From Nephromyces sp. MM_2019 (lineage: Eukaryota; Apicomplexa; Aconoidasida; Nephromycida), in the NCBI GenBank assembly GCA_015657535.1, contig JADHZB010001953.1, positions 2,106-20,238 on the forward strand: a stretch of DNA of 18,133 nucleotides, read 5' to 3'. This document shows, one piece after another, positions 8,400-15,446 of this stretch (positions within the stretch are counted from its first letter, which is position 1; each line of letters starts with the position of its first letter). The notes beneath the pieces were generated by a model. That model saw only the letters and a list, made by a program, of their open reading frames with translations, had not been told where the DNA came from and did no database searches. A program made the position numbers and the translations under genes.

Positions 8400-8950
8400 A
8401 TACATAGTCACTCATCTTCCTCAAAACAATTAACCCCCCAACAGCAGCAACAGCTCTGCATAAAAATCATGCACTGAGCCCCGTAAAAAACTTTCTCTTC
8501 CTCTTCAAAGGCTTCTACAAATTCCCACTTCTTTGGAATTATCTCTGCTAACATCACAAGCTGAGAGCACTACGAAGGATTTCTACGCTTTAAGCTGTAT
8601 GTTTGCACAGCTCCCACCTTCTTTTATCTTCCTTCTACACAAGCTACAGTATGCTCTCTTAAACGGGAAAATATACTACCCCCTGCTGTAATCTACTAGT
8701 TGCAGCGCATCAATCGATTGGCAAGACAAAGCGAATAACCCCCCCTGCCATATGATGAACATCAGCAGCAGCACCTCTTGCACAGCAAAAGAGTGAATGA
8801 TTCATCAGAAAGCACATACACGCACATTGTCATACATACTTTCACACACAGAAATTTTCACACATTTTCAAGCGCATTATCACGCACACGCACAATTTCA
8901 CATGCATTATTGCACACACAGAAATTCGCCACGCACACACCATATCTTCA
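8400..8950. other. Interval without a confident gene; CA-rich 8810-8945
   Basis: No gene is supported. The CA-rich part includes two copies of CACACACAGAAATT about 70 bp apart, and probably belongs to the intron upstream of the exon at 8952. Confidence 0.4.
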
Positions 8951-8951
8951 G

Positions 8952-9080
8952 TCTCCAAGTAAGCCATTGATGAAGGAATTATTTGTTTACTGCATCATGC
9001 TCACTTTGAAGATTCCAGGCTATTGCCTTCAGTTGGTGTCATATTCCATGATATTAAATAAGTTAGTTTGGTCCTTATAG
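8952..9080 (+). CDS. Terminal exon of an unidentified gene
   Basis: A good acceptor (ACCATATCTTCAG) opens 42 codons in phase 0: SPSKPLMKELFVYCIMLTLK then IPGYCLQLVSYSMILNKLVW and SL, ended by TAG at 9078-9080. A possible donor after CTTCAGTTG (GTGTCA) would shorten it. The hydrophobic content (FVYCIMLTL, VSYSMIL) suggests part of a membrane-associated or buried helical protein. Antisense frames are broken. Upstream exons must lie beyond the CA-rich tract and were not found. No family is recognised. Confidence 0.38.
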   Translation, partial: SPSKPLMKELFVYCIMLTLKIPGYCLQLVSYSMILNKLVWSL

Positions 9081-9252
9081 CACACAGATTGTCAGAAGCT
9101 CTAATCTATAGCGAATCCTCGGGGGGACTCCCAGAAAGAGAGGGGGATTCACACGAATTTTTTGGGCAAGCCTTTCGCAGTGTGTGCTAGTCTCTAATGA
9201 TAAATTGCTCTTGGGGATAGATGATGTGTAGGAGTGGTATCTCTAGAAATTC

Positions 9253-9391
9253 TTCTCTTTGCGATATGTTTACCGAGTGACTCAAACAACACACAAATAC
9301 TCACTTAAGAGTGCATGTGCGTAGCGCTTGAACTCCTTTGAATTGTTCTCTTTACGATATGTTTACTGAGTGACTCAAACAACAGGCAAAT
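9253..9391. repeat. 46-bp direct repeat with a TGAGTGACTCA-like core
   Basis: Copies at 9253-9298 and 9346-9391 differ at about four positions. Both carry TTCTCTTT, GATATGTTTAC, the palindromic GAGTGACTC followed by AAACAAC, and CAAAT. They lie about 150-290 bp upstream of tRNA-Ser. They could be duplicated regulatory elements or simply a local duplication. Confidence 0.85.
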
Positions 9392-9452
9392 GCTGAATAT
9401 TTAAGCAGTAAAGCTCCTCTTATTTGCTAAATTTGCATCCAGTACAACGCTA

Positions 9453-9515
9453 ATGGCAGATGAAGCCGCTACTACTAGAAAGGCGATATACACCGCATTG
9501 ATTGTAAAGACTTAA
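9453..9515 (+). CDS. Short open frame, possible first exon
   Basis: An ATG opens MADEAATTRKAIYTALIVKT before TAA. The peptide looks like a real N-terminus. A GT donor after ATT (GTAAAG, near 9504) would be in phase with the plus-strand exon at 9677 and would place tRNA-Ser inside the intron. Alternatively it is chance: only 20 codons are open. Confidence 0.2.
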   Translation: MADEAATTRKAIYTALIVKT

Positions 9516-9538
9516 AGCGATCAGCACGCTCTCCTTGA

Positions 9539-9620
9539 GGCGGTTTGCCCGAGCGGTTAAGGGGTTAGACTTGAAATCTAATGGTATCATGCCTCGCAGG
9601 TTCGAATCCTGCAGCCGTCG
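9539..9620 (+). tRNA. tRNA-Ser (anticodon UGA)
   Basis: A full cloverleaf is visible. The acceptor stem GGCGGTT/AGCCGTC has two G-T wobbles and discriminator G at 9620. The D arm is CCC-GAGCGGTTAA-GGG, and the anticodon stem TTAGA/TCTAA encloses loop CTTGAAA with anticodon TGA at 9572-9574. A long class II variable arm with GGT/GCC pairing is typical of tRNA-Ser. The T arm GCAGG-TTCGAAT-CCTGC carries the B box. There is no intron and no encoded CCA, as expected for a eukaryotic nuclear gene. It decodes UCA and wobble UCN codons. Confidence 0.97.
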
Positions 9621-9627
9621 ATGAGAG

Positions 9628-9632
9628 TTTTT
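9628..9632 (+). terminator. Pol III termination signal for tRNA-Ser
   Basis: Five Ts begin 8 nt after the discriminator base, the normal position for a Pol III terminator. Confidence 0.8.
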
Positions 9633-9633
9633 A

Positions 9634-9821
9634 TCACACATCTTCCAGCGCTGCTTCTTTCTTTGATTCGCTAAAGCGCGGCGAGCTCACGTACTCACCG
9701 CACTTTTTGTTGAGCCCAAAAGCGCGGGGAATCGGCTTTATCATTGCCTACAAGGAAGTCAGCCTCAGAAGTCACTTCGCTGGTAGTATTGGAGCAGCGG
9801 TGGTAGACAAATTCAACTATC
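9634..9821 (-). CDS. Two in-phase exons of an unidentified gene, convergent with tRNA-Ser
   Basis: Exon 9821-9699 encodes IVEFVYHRCSNTTSEVTSEA then DFLVGNDKADSPRFWAQQKV and ends at a strong donor (GTGCG before GTGAGTACG). A 28-nt intron (ending CGCTTTAG) joins two bases plus one to exon 9670-9634, which encodes ESKKEAALEDV and TGA. The stop lies 14 bp from the end of the tRNA gene. The acceptor of the first exon is poor (CTGGGAG). A possible first exon near 10096 (MDPVYESSRRGIKECKYEDA) would be in phase but clashes with other models there. A plus-strand model covers the same bases. No family is recognised. Confidence 0.33.
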
Positions 9822-10210
9822 CTCCCAGCAGATGTGATGTGTGTGCGGCTGGGGGTGTGTTCGTTTATTTCGGGTGTGTGCATTCTCTGTTTGTTTCTTG
9901 TGGTGTGTGCGTTGGCGTGTTTATTGTTCGGGTGTGTGCGATCTCTTTTTCTTATGTGTGTGTGTCGCCTTTTTCTTGTGTACGTGCGCCGGTGTTCGTC
10001 GTGCGAGTCCCTGCCTCTCCCTATCCGTACGTGCCCGCGTCCTCATATTTGCATTCCTTTATTCCTCTTCTCGATGATTCGTACACAGGATCCATATCTT
10101 CTCAAGTAATAACTCGCCTCCTAGTTTACCTATTTCCAGCGCTGACGTTACAGAGTATCAAAGAATATCTGTGCCACTTGCCCTTCTCTCACCTAGCCGA
10201 CTTCACATGA
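9677..10210 (+). CDS. Alternative plus-strand exon pair, unidentified
   Basis: Exon 9677-9782 reads RGELTYSPHFLLSPKARGIG then FIIAYKEVSLRSHFA and ends at a CTG donor (GTAGTA). A TG-rich intron of about 306 nt ends in a long pyrimidine tract and ACACAG. It joins in phase (one base plus two) to terminal exon 10089-10210, SISSQVITRLLVYLFPALTL then QSIKEYLCHLPFSHLADFT and TGA. The second exon could be a hydrophobic helix. This model is mutually exclusive with the minus-strand models at 9634-9821 and 10043-10260. The single long frame 9581-10210 is an artefact of the TG tract. Confidence 0.28.
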   Translation, partial: RGELTYSPHFLLSPKARGIGFIIAYKEVSLRSHFAGSIGAAVVDKFNYPPSRCDVCAAGGVFVYFGCVHSLFVSCGVCVGVFIVRVCAISFSYVCVSPFSCVRAPVFVVRVPASPYPYVPASSYLHSFIPLLDDSYTGSISSQVITRLLVYLFPALTLQSIKEYLCHLPFSHLADFT

Positions 10211-10260
10211 GATTCTCCGCGAGCAAACGCAAAACCTCGCGTATCCTCCTCAAAAAATGC
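10043..10260 (-). CDS. 3' exons of a possible RRM-domain protein
   Basis: Three short exons join in phase. Exon 10260-10193 (acceptor TTGTAG, strong donor AG before GTGAGA) reads AFFEEDTRGFAFARGESHVK then SA. Exon 10168-10130 (donor AG before GTAAAC) reads YSLILCNVSAGN. Exon 10097-10043 reads YGSCVRIIEKRNKGMQI and TGA. The introns are 24 and about 32 nt. TRGFAFAR fits the RNP1 signature of RNA-recognition motifs (R/K-G-F/Y-G/A-F-x-x), and the following segments could form the last helix and strand, with VRI near the expected end. The RNP2 half, which should lie upstream (above 10262), was not identified. Placing the domain is inference from one motif, and the opposite strand also has a model here. 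Confidence 0.3.
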
Positions 10261-10264
10261 CTAC

Positions 10265-10600
10265 AACTTCCTAGAAAAAAACGTAGCTTGAATCAGCAAA
10301 ATCTCCCCCCCATAAAGCAGCAGCCACGAACTTACACTAGCAAAAGCTAGAACATTGCATTCGTCTATCTACATAACATAAATGTAGTAAGCATCTCTGA
10401 AAAAGTAAATTCGGCCTACTCAATAGGCTCATCATCTTTTCTACAATTCTAGCTGCTTTGCCCGCCGTAAATTTTTACGATAAAACATCCTAAAATCATT
10501 CCCAATGCTCTGTAACTGCATGAGGTAGAATATACACTTTATCTTACTTTACAGCTTATGTTATTACCCTACATATTCGCACTTATGGACACACACAAAT
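10265..10600. other. Interval with scattered minus-strand exon-like frames
   Basis: Possible minus-strand coding bits include LQSIGNDFRMFYRKNLRRAK (about 10520-10450, after CATGCAG) and a short frame before a GCTAGT donor (GTAAGT) near 10347. They could be the upstream exons of the RRM-like model, but no in-phase chain was established. Confidence 0.25.
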
Positions 10601-10790
10601 ATAGATATTTAGTTACATACAAATACATATGTAGACGCACACATACACACAATACACACATGTACACACATACCAACGCACATACACACACACACACAAA
10701 ACACAACACAGACATACCAACGCACATACACACACACACACAAAACACAACACACACATACACACCATACACAACACATAATTACCGGTT
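10600..10790. repeat. CA-rich tract with a 44-bp tandem duplication
   Basis: CATACCAACGCACATACACA begins at 10669 and again at 10713. Both 44-bp copies contain a CA run and AAAACACAACACA and are nearly identical. The overlapping plus and minus reading frames are repeat artefacts. Confidence 0.9.
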
Positions 10791-10799
10791 AGCCGATTA

Positions 10800-11425
10800 T
10801 ACTAATTGACCTCCCCTCTAAAGAACTTTATATTCGTACATTCTCTGCACTAAAATCTTTGCTTTTCCCGGCAAAAAACGCTAGTCTTTCTAGCTTAGTC
10901 CTTTATGCATGTTTGCTGTCGTTTGATGCTTTCCTTTGTCTCTAAGCCTCTGATTAGCAGGCCTTCATAATTATCTGCTAATCTACAGGCTACCAGCAAA
11001 AACGCTGAGAAACTAGCCTTTAGCAAGAAAGCCTAGTAGAATGGCAGCTTTACATCCCTAAAATCTTTTTTCCTAATGAAAAGCAGCTTGCCTAGTCTAA
11101 AGCCCTCTGAACCAATGGAGACTCTAGGCTAATACCAAAAGATACACAGACCCAAACTGAGTTTTTTCACCGGTTCTTTAGCCTTTGCTATATACTTGTA
11201 ACAATAACCTGGTAGTATCGTCAATGGCTGTGTGCATTGCACTGCCTGAAAAGCAGCTCGAGTATTTGTAAGCTTTAGCTCATGCAACGACCTAGACACA
11301 CGGTCTTTTATAGCTTCTTATCATGGGCTTAGAGCTGCAAAAAACGATATCCAGTGACTCTAGGTGTTTTGGCAGTGATTCTAGACAAGAGACTACTCTT
11401 TCTAGCATTATCTTAACTCATATAC
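10800..11425. other. CTAG-rich interval, no confident gene or RNA
   Basis: I see no exon chain. Words such as AGCCTAG, CTAGTCT and TCTAGGC recur. I checked 11205-11270 for U4 snRNA because GGTAGTATCGTCAATGG recalls the U4 5' end. The resemblance does not extend and no Sm site follows. Confidence 0.35.
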
Positions 11426-11428
11426 AAA

Positions 11429-11665
11429 GTGCTTCATTTAAGAGATACAGAATATTGCCTTTACAATGATGTTTTCTGTGCATTTTTCGAGGTTTTCGTT
11501 TTAGGGTTTGCTGCTGGTAATGCAGTACTTAGCACCATCCCAATCAAGCTAGAGACCTGGAGCTTATGTGTGCACTACATCTTCATGCTAGTCTCATCAA
11601 CTTTCACTTTTTTTGGGTTTTTCGTAGCTTTTCGCTGCTTTCTTGATGCTACTAAGAAGAAATGA
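11429..11665 (+). CDS. Unidentified open frame with two hydrophobic segments
   Basis: The frame is open for 78 codons, with no early ATG, so it would have to be a spliced exon. Two hydrophobic stretches are visible (CAFFEVFVLGFAAGNAVL and VHYIFMLVSSTFTFFGFFVA) before the C-terminal RCFLDATKKK and TGA, as in a small two-span membrane protein ending in lysines. The minus strand is also open over its last third (11597-11788), so the strand is not settled. No family is recognised. Confidence 0.25.
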   Translation: MLHLRDTEYCLYNDVFCAFFEVFVLGFAAGNAVLSTIPIKLETWSLCVHYIFMLVSSTFTFFGFFVAFRCFLDATKKK

Positions 11666-11674
11666 TTGCTGAAG

Positions 11675-12047
11675 ATTCACAGGAAAAGAGATTCTAAGCA
11701 ACTCGCTGCCCCCTTGTATAGCTCTAGCACCTCTTGAAGGGTAAGATGTGTGTTGCTGAGCACAGCACGTGCTCCTCCTCCATTGCATTTTCTTACGGTA
11801 TTTAAGGTGATAAACGCAAGGCTTTTAAAGTGGAAGGATTGATAGGAAAAGATCGGATTTAGTAGGTGCAAGTGGATTTGCGAAGATGGTGGCGTTACCA
11901 AGAGATTTGCTAGTTTCGTTGTTTTCTTTAGCTATTTCACACGGTTTTGGATGTTTTGTAGAGAATCCTCTTCTCGTGGGTCCTCTTATTAAGAAGCTTT
12001 TCCAGAGTGATTTAGAGGGAGGTTATCTGCCGCAGAAAACCTCCTAA
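11675..12047 (+). CDS. Candidate plus-strand exons, unidentified
   Basis: Exon 11675-11740 reads FTGKEILSNSLPPCIALAPL plus E and ends at a GAAGG donor (GTAAGATG). It can join in phase (two bases plus one) to a segment beginning near 11856, after GATTGATAG. That segment is open for about 65 codons: KRSDLVGASGFAK, then MVALPRDLLVSLFSLAISHG from an ATG at 11886, then FGCFVENPLLVGPLIKKLFQ, ending at TAA 12047. The second part contains a hydrophobic stretch. Other in-phase acceptors exist, and the minus strand is open for 74 codons over 11677-11901, so the model is provisional. No family is recognised. Confidence 0.27.
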
Positions 12048-12335
12048 AAGTGATGGATTTCTCAGCAGATATCTTCAATAGCTACCTCTACTACTAGAAA
12101 CCATCATCAAAACGTCTAAACTAGCTTCATCCTCATCTAGAGCCGGGATATTGCAATTTGGTGGTATCTAGGAGATGCTAGTGCCTACTTGTCTATGCTA
12201 TTTCAGACAAGATTTGGCAAATTCCACATCTAAGAAGAGCCAAATACGAGAAAAAACCCTGAAAAAAGCAGTATAACGCCCAGAATCAGAACTTGACAAG
12301 TAGAAAAAACAGTTTTCTACTCTTTTTCTGCGTGT
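12048..12335. other. Interval with exon-like fragments only
   Basis: Two overlapping plus-strand fragments look protein-like (WWYLGDASAYLSMLFQTRFG and MLVPTCLCYFRQDLANSTSK), but they are in different frames of the same DNA (about 12150-12280). No splice chain was established. Confidence 0.25.
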
Positions 12336-12338
12336 TAG

Positions 12339-12874
12339 ATTAATCACTGGAAAAAATGCTGGTTCTTTGATTTTTTCCTGCTAAAAACAACACAATGTTG
12401 GTGTGTGTTGCTGTGTGTGCTGATGTGTTGGTGTGTAGGTGTATGGGTATGCATGTTGGTGTGTGTGTCAGTGCGTGTGTTGGTGTGTTGCTGTGTGTGT
12501 GGGTGTCTTCTTCTGTATGTTTTTGTGTTCGCCTATGTGTTGGTGTGTTTTTCGCCTTGTTTTGGTGTGTTTGCTTTATGCTTATTGTATGCTTCATTCT
12601 TCGGTCTTTGGCTTTGTGCCATTTTTTTGCCATACATACATTAAGCTCTTTCTTTACGGCTGTGCTTTTACAGCTATAAAACGGATTGTAAGTAGAACCT
12701 CTCGATTAGCAGTACTTAAATCAGCTGCAGACACACATGAAAAACATCAATACACGTTCAAAAGTGGAGGAAAATCATCAGCAAATCCTCTTCGAAAGCT
12801 CCTTTTATGAGTGCGTTAGACATTCAAAGAAAACCTACACATTCTCCAAGAGGCAGCCGCAGCCTTCACTGTGA
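12339..12874 (+). CDS. 3' exons of an unidentified gene
   Basis: Three exons join in phase. Exon 12339-12361 (LITGKNA) follows a strong pyrimidine tract ending GTTAG. Exon 12674-12687 (IKRI) follows TGCTTTTACAG and ends at GTAAGT. After a 22-nt intron, terminal exon 12710-12874 carries 54 codons, QYLNQLQTHMKNINTRSKVE then ENHQQILFESSFYECVRHSK then KTYTFSKRQPQPSL, and TGA. The first intron (12362-12673) contains the TG tract. The protein end is hydrophilic, with Gln/Asn-rich helix-like and basic parts. If the 22-nt segment is not spliced, another frame continues to TGA at 12810. A third frame (12829-12930) also looks coding. The family is unknown; the terminal exon is the strongest part. Confidence 0.42.
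12395..12560. repeat. TG-rich tract (TGTGTTGGTG-type units)
   Basis: Irregular tandem TG words with TTGG interruptions fill the predicted intron 12362-12673. Long Cys/Val-rich plus frames and a His/Thr-rich minus frame here are artefacts. Confidence 0.85.
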
Positions 12875-12934
12875 AGAAGGCGAATATCTACCCCCAGGCT
12901 GATCAAAGTGAAGCAAACTGAAAGAGGTTTATTG

Positions 12935-13130
12935 GTATCTCACCCTTCTTTTCAAATCACTCAGAGAGAGTTTCCATAGAGTACAGCAAGAGATATACAT
13001 ACACACACGTGTTTGGTGCTATGATTCAACCACACATAAACACCCGACACCCAATCACACTTTTATCCAAGCACACACACTAACACCATAAAAAACACAC
13101 ACAGAGAATGTGACACTCCCATCCGAAAGC
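12935..13130. other. CA-rich interval, no gene seen
   Basis: Short CA runs (13000-13105) occur with no supported exon. On the minus strand this lies just 3' of the exon at 13134-13201 and is probably intron. Confidence 0.4.
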
Positions 13131-13133
13131 CAC

Positions 13134-13201
13134 CTGCCCAAGAATCTTCTGCAAAAAATTCAAACGATTTTCATCCTCTTCACCACACACCAAGGTTAGA
13201 G
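13134..13201 (-). CDS. Internal exon of an unidentified gene
   Basis: The exon is bounded by an acceptor TTTTACTGCTAG and a donor GGGCAG before GTGGCT. It carries two bases then 22 codons, LTLVCGEEDENRLNFLQKIL plus GQ, and ends in phase 0. The reading is also open through the donor (VAFGWECHIL), so the exon could extend. The acidic then amphipathic pattern looks like a helical protein. Neighbouring exons were not found, and no family is recognised. Confidence 0.33.
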
Positions 13202-13204
13202 CTA

Positions 13205-13670
13205 GCAGTAAAAGTCTATACGAATGTGATTAAGAAAAGCCTTTAGAAGATCAAATCAATTATCGCTAAAATCATAGTACAATGTAGTGTGTGCTAATGC
13301 TATAGAAGTAACACACACTGTGAAGGGGTGCTATCTATTTCTAGGCTCCAGCTACCAAAAGAAGCAGCAGAAGCAGTAGATTCACTTCATGCTCTTCTTT
13401 TCTTCAAGTCAACATTTCATGTGCTTCGCGTGTTTCTGTGTGTGAGAAACTACCTGGTTACTAACGATTTCTGATCATCTTGAATAGCATACAAGCACGG
13501 GAAATGCCTGGAAAAAACGGGTTTTAAAGAGGAAATTTAGGCTAAATTTCCGCTGGAATCTGCTCGTATACGCCAGGATTGGATGAAGGTGGTACATCCT
13601 AATGCAGCGGCATGAAGTGTGCGCGTATGCACAGGAAAGAATAAAAGTATCTAAAGTATTTAGTGGTTAT
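13205..13670. other. Interval without a confident gene
   Basis: Only isolated splice-like signals and a short Leu-rich minus frame near 13350-13390 (from CTTCTGCTGCTTC) were seen. It probably contains introns of the flanking minus-strand exons. Confidence 0.35.
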
Positions 13671-13772
13671 CTTGGTATATCATAGAGGGGGTCAAATACA
13701 GTTTTTCTGCACCATTTGAGTTCGGTGATGGAGATTAGGAGTTGAAATTTGCAGTCAAAAGTTTTTAGTATG

Positions 13773-13832
13773 AAATTTGCACCCAACAGGTTGCACCAAC
13801 AAATTGCACCCAAAAATTGGCACCCTACACCC
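13773..13832. repeat. Degenerate 13-14-bp tandem repeat
   Basis: Four to five diverged units built on AAATTTGCACCCAA (GGTGCAAATTT on the minus strand) follow one another. They lie in a predicted intron of the minus-strand gene above. Confidence 0.75.
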
Positions 13833-14055
13833 ACCTCTCTAAAGCAAGAAAACAAAGTCTGCACTCACACACAAACATACACCTACAGACGAACACACAC
13901 GCACACATGAAGGCACATGAACACGCACCCATACATGAAGACACAACCGCATACACACACACATGTCACACCTACACCACCACACTCACATTTGCACACA
14001 CACACTCATACCCCGATAGAAGTACAACCATAACTACGCACACACACCTGGATAC

Positions 14056-14415
14056 TTGCTATTTTCCTGCAAAAAGTCAGGATTTTCCGCAGCATTCTTC
14101 ACTATATCGTCCATCACAGCAACAGCATACGAACTAAGTAGCTCCTGCAAAAAATTAACACACAGTAGCATCAGGATAAGGCAAAGGAGTGGCTACCTCT
14201 TTAACTATACAATTATCGTATCGACAAGATAAGCGGATGAGTGCTGTAAGCTCGTGATATCCACAGAAACCTATTTTATCAATTTCATGAGGCAGCAATG
14301 AGAAGACAAATTTGTTTAGGAAAACATAGTATCTTACGGTATTCCACAAGAAAGTACAGTTTACACACACAGCTTGAAACTCATGCAAACCAAGGATTCC
14401 AAAAAAAACAAACAC
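14056..14415 (-). CDS. Exons of an unidentified gene, possible histone-fold protein
   Basis: A minus frame (14415-14155) contains KFVFSLLPHEIDKIGFCGYH then ELTALIRLSCRYDNCIVKE then VATPLPYPDAT. Exon 14144-14056 follows TTTTTTGCAG and reads ELLSSYAVAVMDDIVKNAAE then NPDFLQENS. Two phase-0 joins are possible: a 52-nt intron after IVKE, or a 19-nt intron after PDAT. The latter gives PYPDATELLSSYAVAVMDDI, whose P-Y-x-acid...LL...(hydrophobic) DI pattern resembles the long histone-fold helix of TAF13/SPT3-type subunits. This is inference from pattern alone. 3' exons may follow near 13860 and 13720 (RKTVFDPLYDIPR and TAA) beyond a TG-rich intron. The 5' end is unresolved. The coding nature of both exons is likely; the identity is not established. 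Confidence 0.4.
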
Positions 14416-14419
14416 ATAA

Positions 14420-14697
14420 ACTCATAAAGAAAGGAAAATGTCAAACTTCACAAGAAAAAACTGCCAGAACTCACACACATAGCTCCCAGCACATAAACAA
14501 AGACCAATATTAGCTCCCTAATTGAACTCCAAGCACACACGTAGGCAGTCCTCTTCACATTAAGGCTTACATTAGGCAATGAGATTGAGCTGCCACACTG
14601 CAGCTTATCCAGAGTACGTTGCCAACTGCGAAAACAAAAAGCAAAAAGACTTACATACACTGAAGATATTCCAAGCATCAAAAATAGAGTGTTTAGC
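14420..14697 (-). CDS. Exons of an unidentified membrane protein
   Basis: Four exons chain in phase. 14697-14655 (AKHSIFDAWNIFSV) ends before GTAAGT. After a 29-nt intron ending TTTTCGCAG, 14625-14571 (GNVLWISCSVAAQSHCL) ends before GTAAGC. After 53 nt, 14517-14475 (ELILVFVYVLGAMC) ends before GTGAGT. After 54 nt, a segment from 14420 begins FMCLFFLESLVCMSF. Donors match consensus closely. The spliced product is strongly hydrophobic, with two or three potential membrane helices. The unspliced frame 14720-14448 is also open, which is the main reason for doubt. The ends of the gene and its relation to the exons at 14415-14056, on the same strand, are unknown. No family is recognised. Confidence 0.38.
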
Positions 14698-14791
14698 CTA
14701 TAGAAAAGCAAGTTCTTCACATCAAGCTCTTCATCTTTAAATCAAGACTTTACTGAAGAAAACAGCGAAAAGCTGAAAATCTTCATTTACA

Positions 14792-14854
14792 TCAAAAAAG
14801 ACGTTTTTTATGAGCAAAGCTATAGGGAGAGGGTGTTTTGCCTACTTTTGCAGG
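14792..14854 (-). CDS. Terminal exon of an unidentified gene
   Basis: After an acceptor GCTATCTTCAG, 20 codons in phase 0 read PAKVGKTPSPYSFAHKKRLF and end at TGA. The peptide is basic with a proline-rich start. It is too short for a family call, and upstream exons were not found in the CA/TG-rich DNA above. Confidence 0.3.
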   Translation of the reverse strand, partial: PAKVGKTPSPYSFAHKKRLF

Positions 14855-14865
14855 CTGAAGATAGC

Positions 14866-15290
14866 ATATTAACCTTGAAGACAGTGAGAGAGTAGAGTTT
14901 TTATACATAAAAATACTCATCTTACAAGAATTACCAGTCAAAATGAGTGTGTGCGCATATCTGTGTGTGTGCATGCTAGGATAGGCATATTTGCATGTGT
15001 GCACGAGAAAGCAGTAAATTTTTATCATTGTGTGTGTGATTACTAGTTTTTCGCGTGTGCGGGTGACAAAGCATTGCCGGCTTCTTACGTGTGTGTGAGA
15101 TAATTGAAGCGTTGCCCGTGTGCGTGTGAGATCATTGAAGCGTTGCATTTGTGAGAGTATTCAAATTTCGCTTGTGTGTGCACAAAAACACTGCGGTTTT
15201 CCCTGTGTACCAAATCGTTGCCCTCCTGCCAGCGTGTGTGTGCGACTACTTCTTCTTCACTAAACTGAAACATTCCAACAAAATATTCAA
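14866..15290. other. TG-rich interval, no confident gene
   Basis: TG-rich on the plus strand (14940-15240), with a diverged duplication: GTGTGTGAGATAATTGAAGCGTT recurs as GTGTGAGATCATTGAAGCGTT near 15090 and 15122. The minus and plus frames here are low in complexity. Confidence 0.4.
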
Positions 15291-15292
15291 TT

Positions 15293-15346
15293 CTCTTTTT
15301 TTTTTCCTTGAAAAAAATGCATTTTTTTCAAGGAAAAAAAAAAGAG
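15293..15346. repeat. Perfect 54-bp palindrome
   Basis: Two 27-bp arms meet at TGCA (15318-15321) with no spacer: CTC, T10, CCTTG, A7, TG on the left is exactly mirrored on the right. As RNA it would form a long perfect hairpin; as DNA it could extrude a cruciform. No gene overlaps it. It lies about 100 bp beyond the 3' end of the minus-strand gene ending at 15447. Confidence 0.95.
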
Positions 15347-15379
15347 GATGAAGAACTGTTTCTCACCTTTACTAAAGCG

Positions 15380-15420
15380 TAGGTAAAAGTTATGACACAC
15401 ACACACACACACATACATAC
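15380..15420. repeat. CA microsatellite
   Basis: A pure (CA)n run of about 20 bp at 15393-15413 followed by (CATA)n lies just beyond the stop of the seven-exon gene. Confidence 0.8.
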
Positions 15421-15446
15421 AGAGAGAAAATCGAGCACAAAGCAGC

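Noticed and set aside
9450..9641. Minus-strand ORF over tRNA-Ser
   Set aside because: It is antisense to a complete tRNA gene, and its codons come from the cloverleaf.
11205..11275. U4 snRNA-like words (GGTAGTATCGTCAATGG)
   Set aside because: The similarity is short, the downstream stem and Sm site are missing, and no snRNA promoter is visible.
11677..11901. Minus-strand frame containing CNGGGARAVLSNTHLTLQEV
   Set aside because: Open for 74 codons and protein-like, but it begins without ATG, lacks clear splice borders and overlaps a plus-strand chain. Kept only as a competitor.
12340..12633. Minus-strand His/Thr-rich ORF starting MAKKWHKAKDRRMK
   Set aside because: Mostly translated CA repeat without donors. 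The start is attractive, but the plus-strand exons flanking it have better splice sites.
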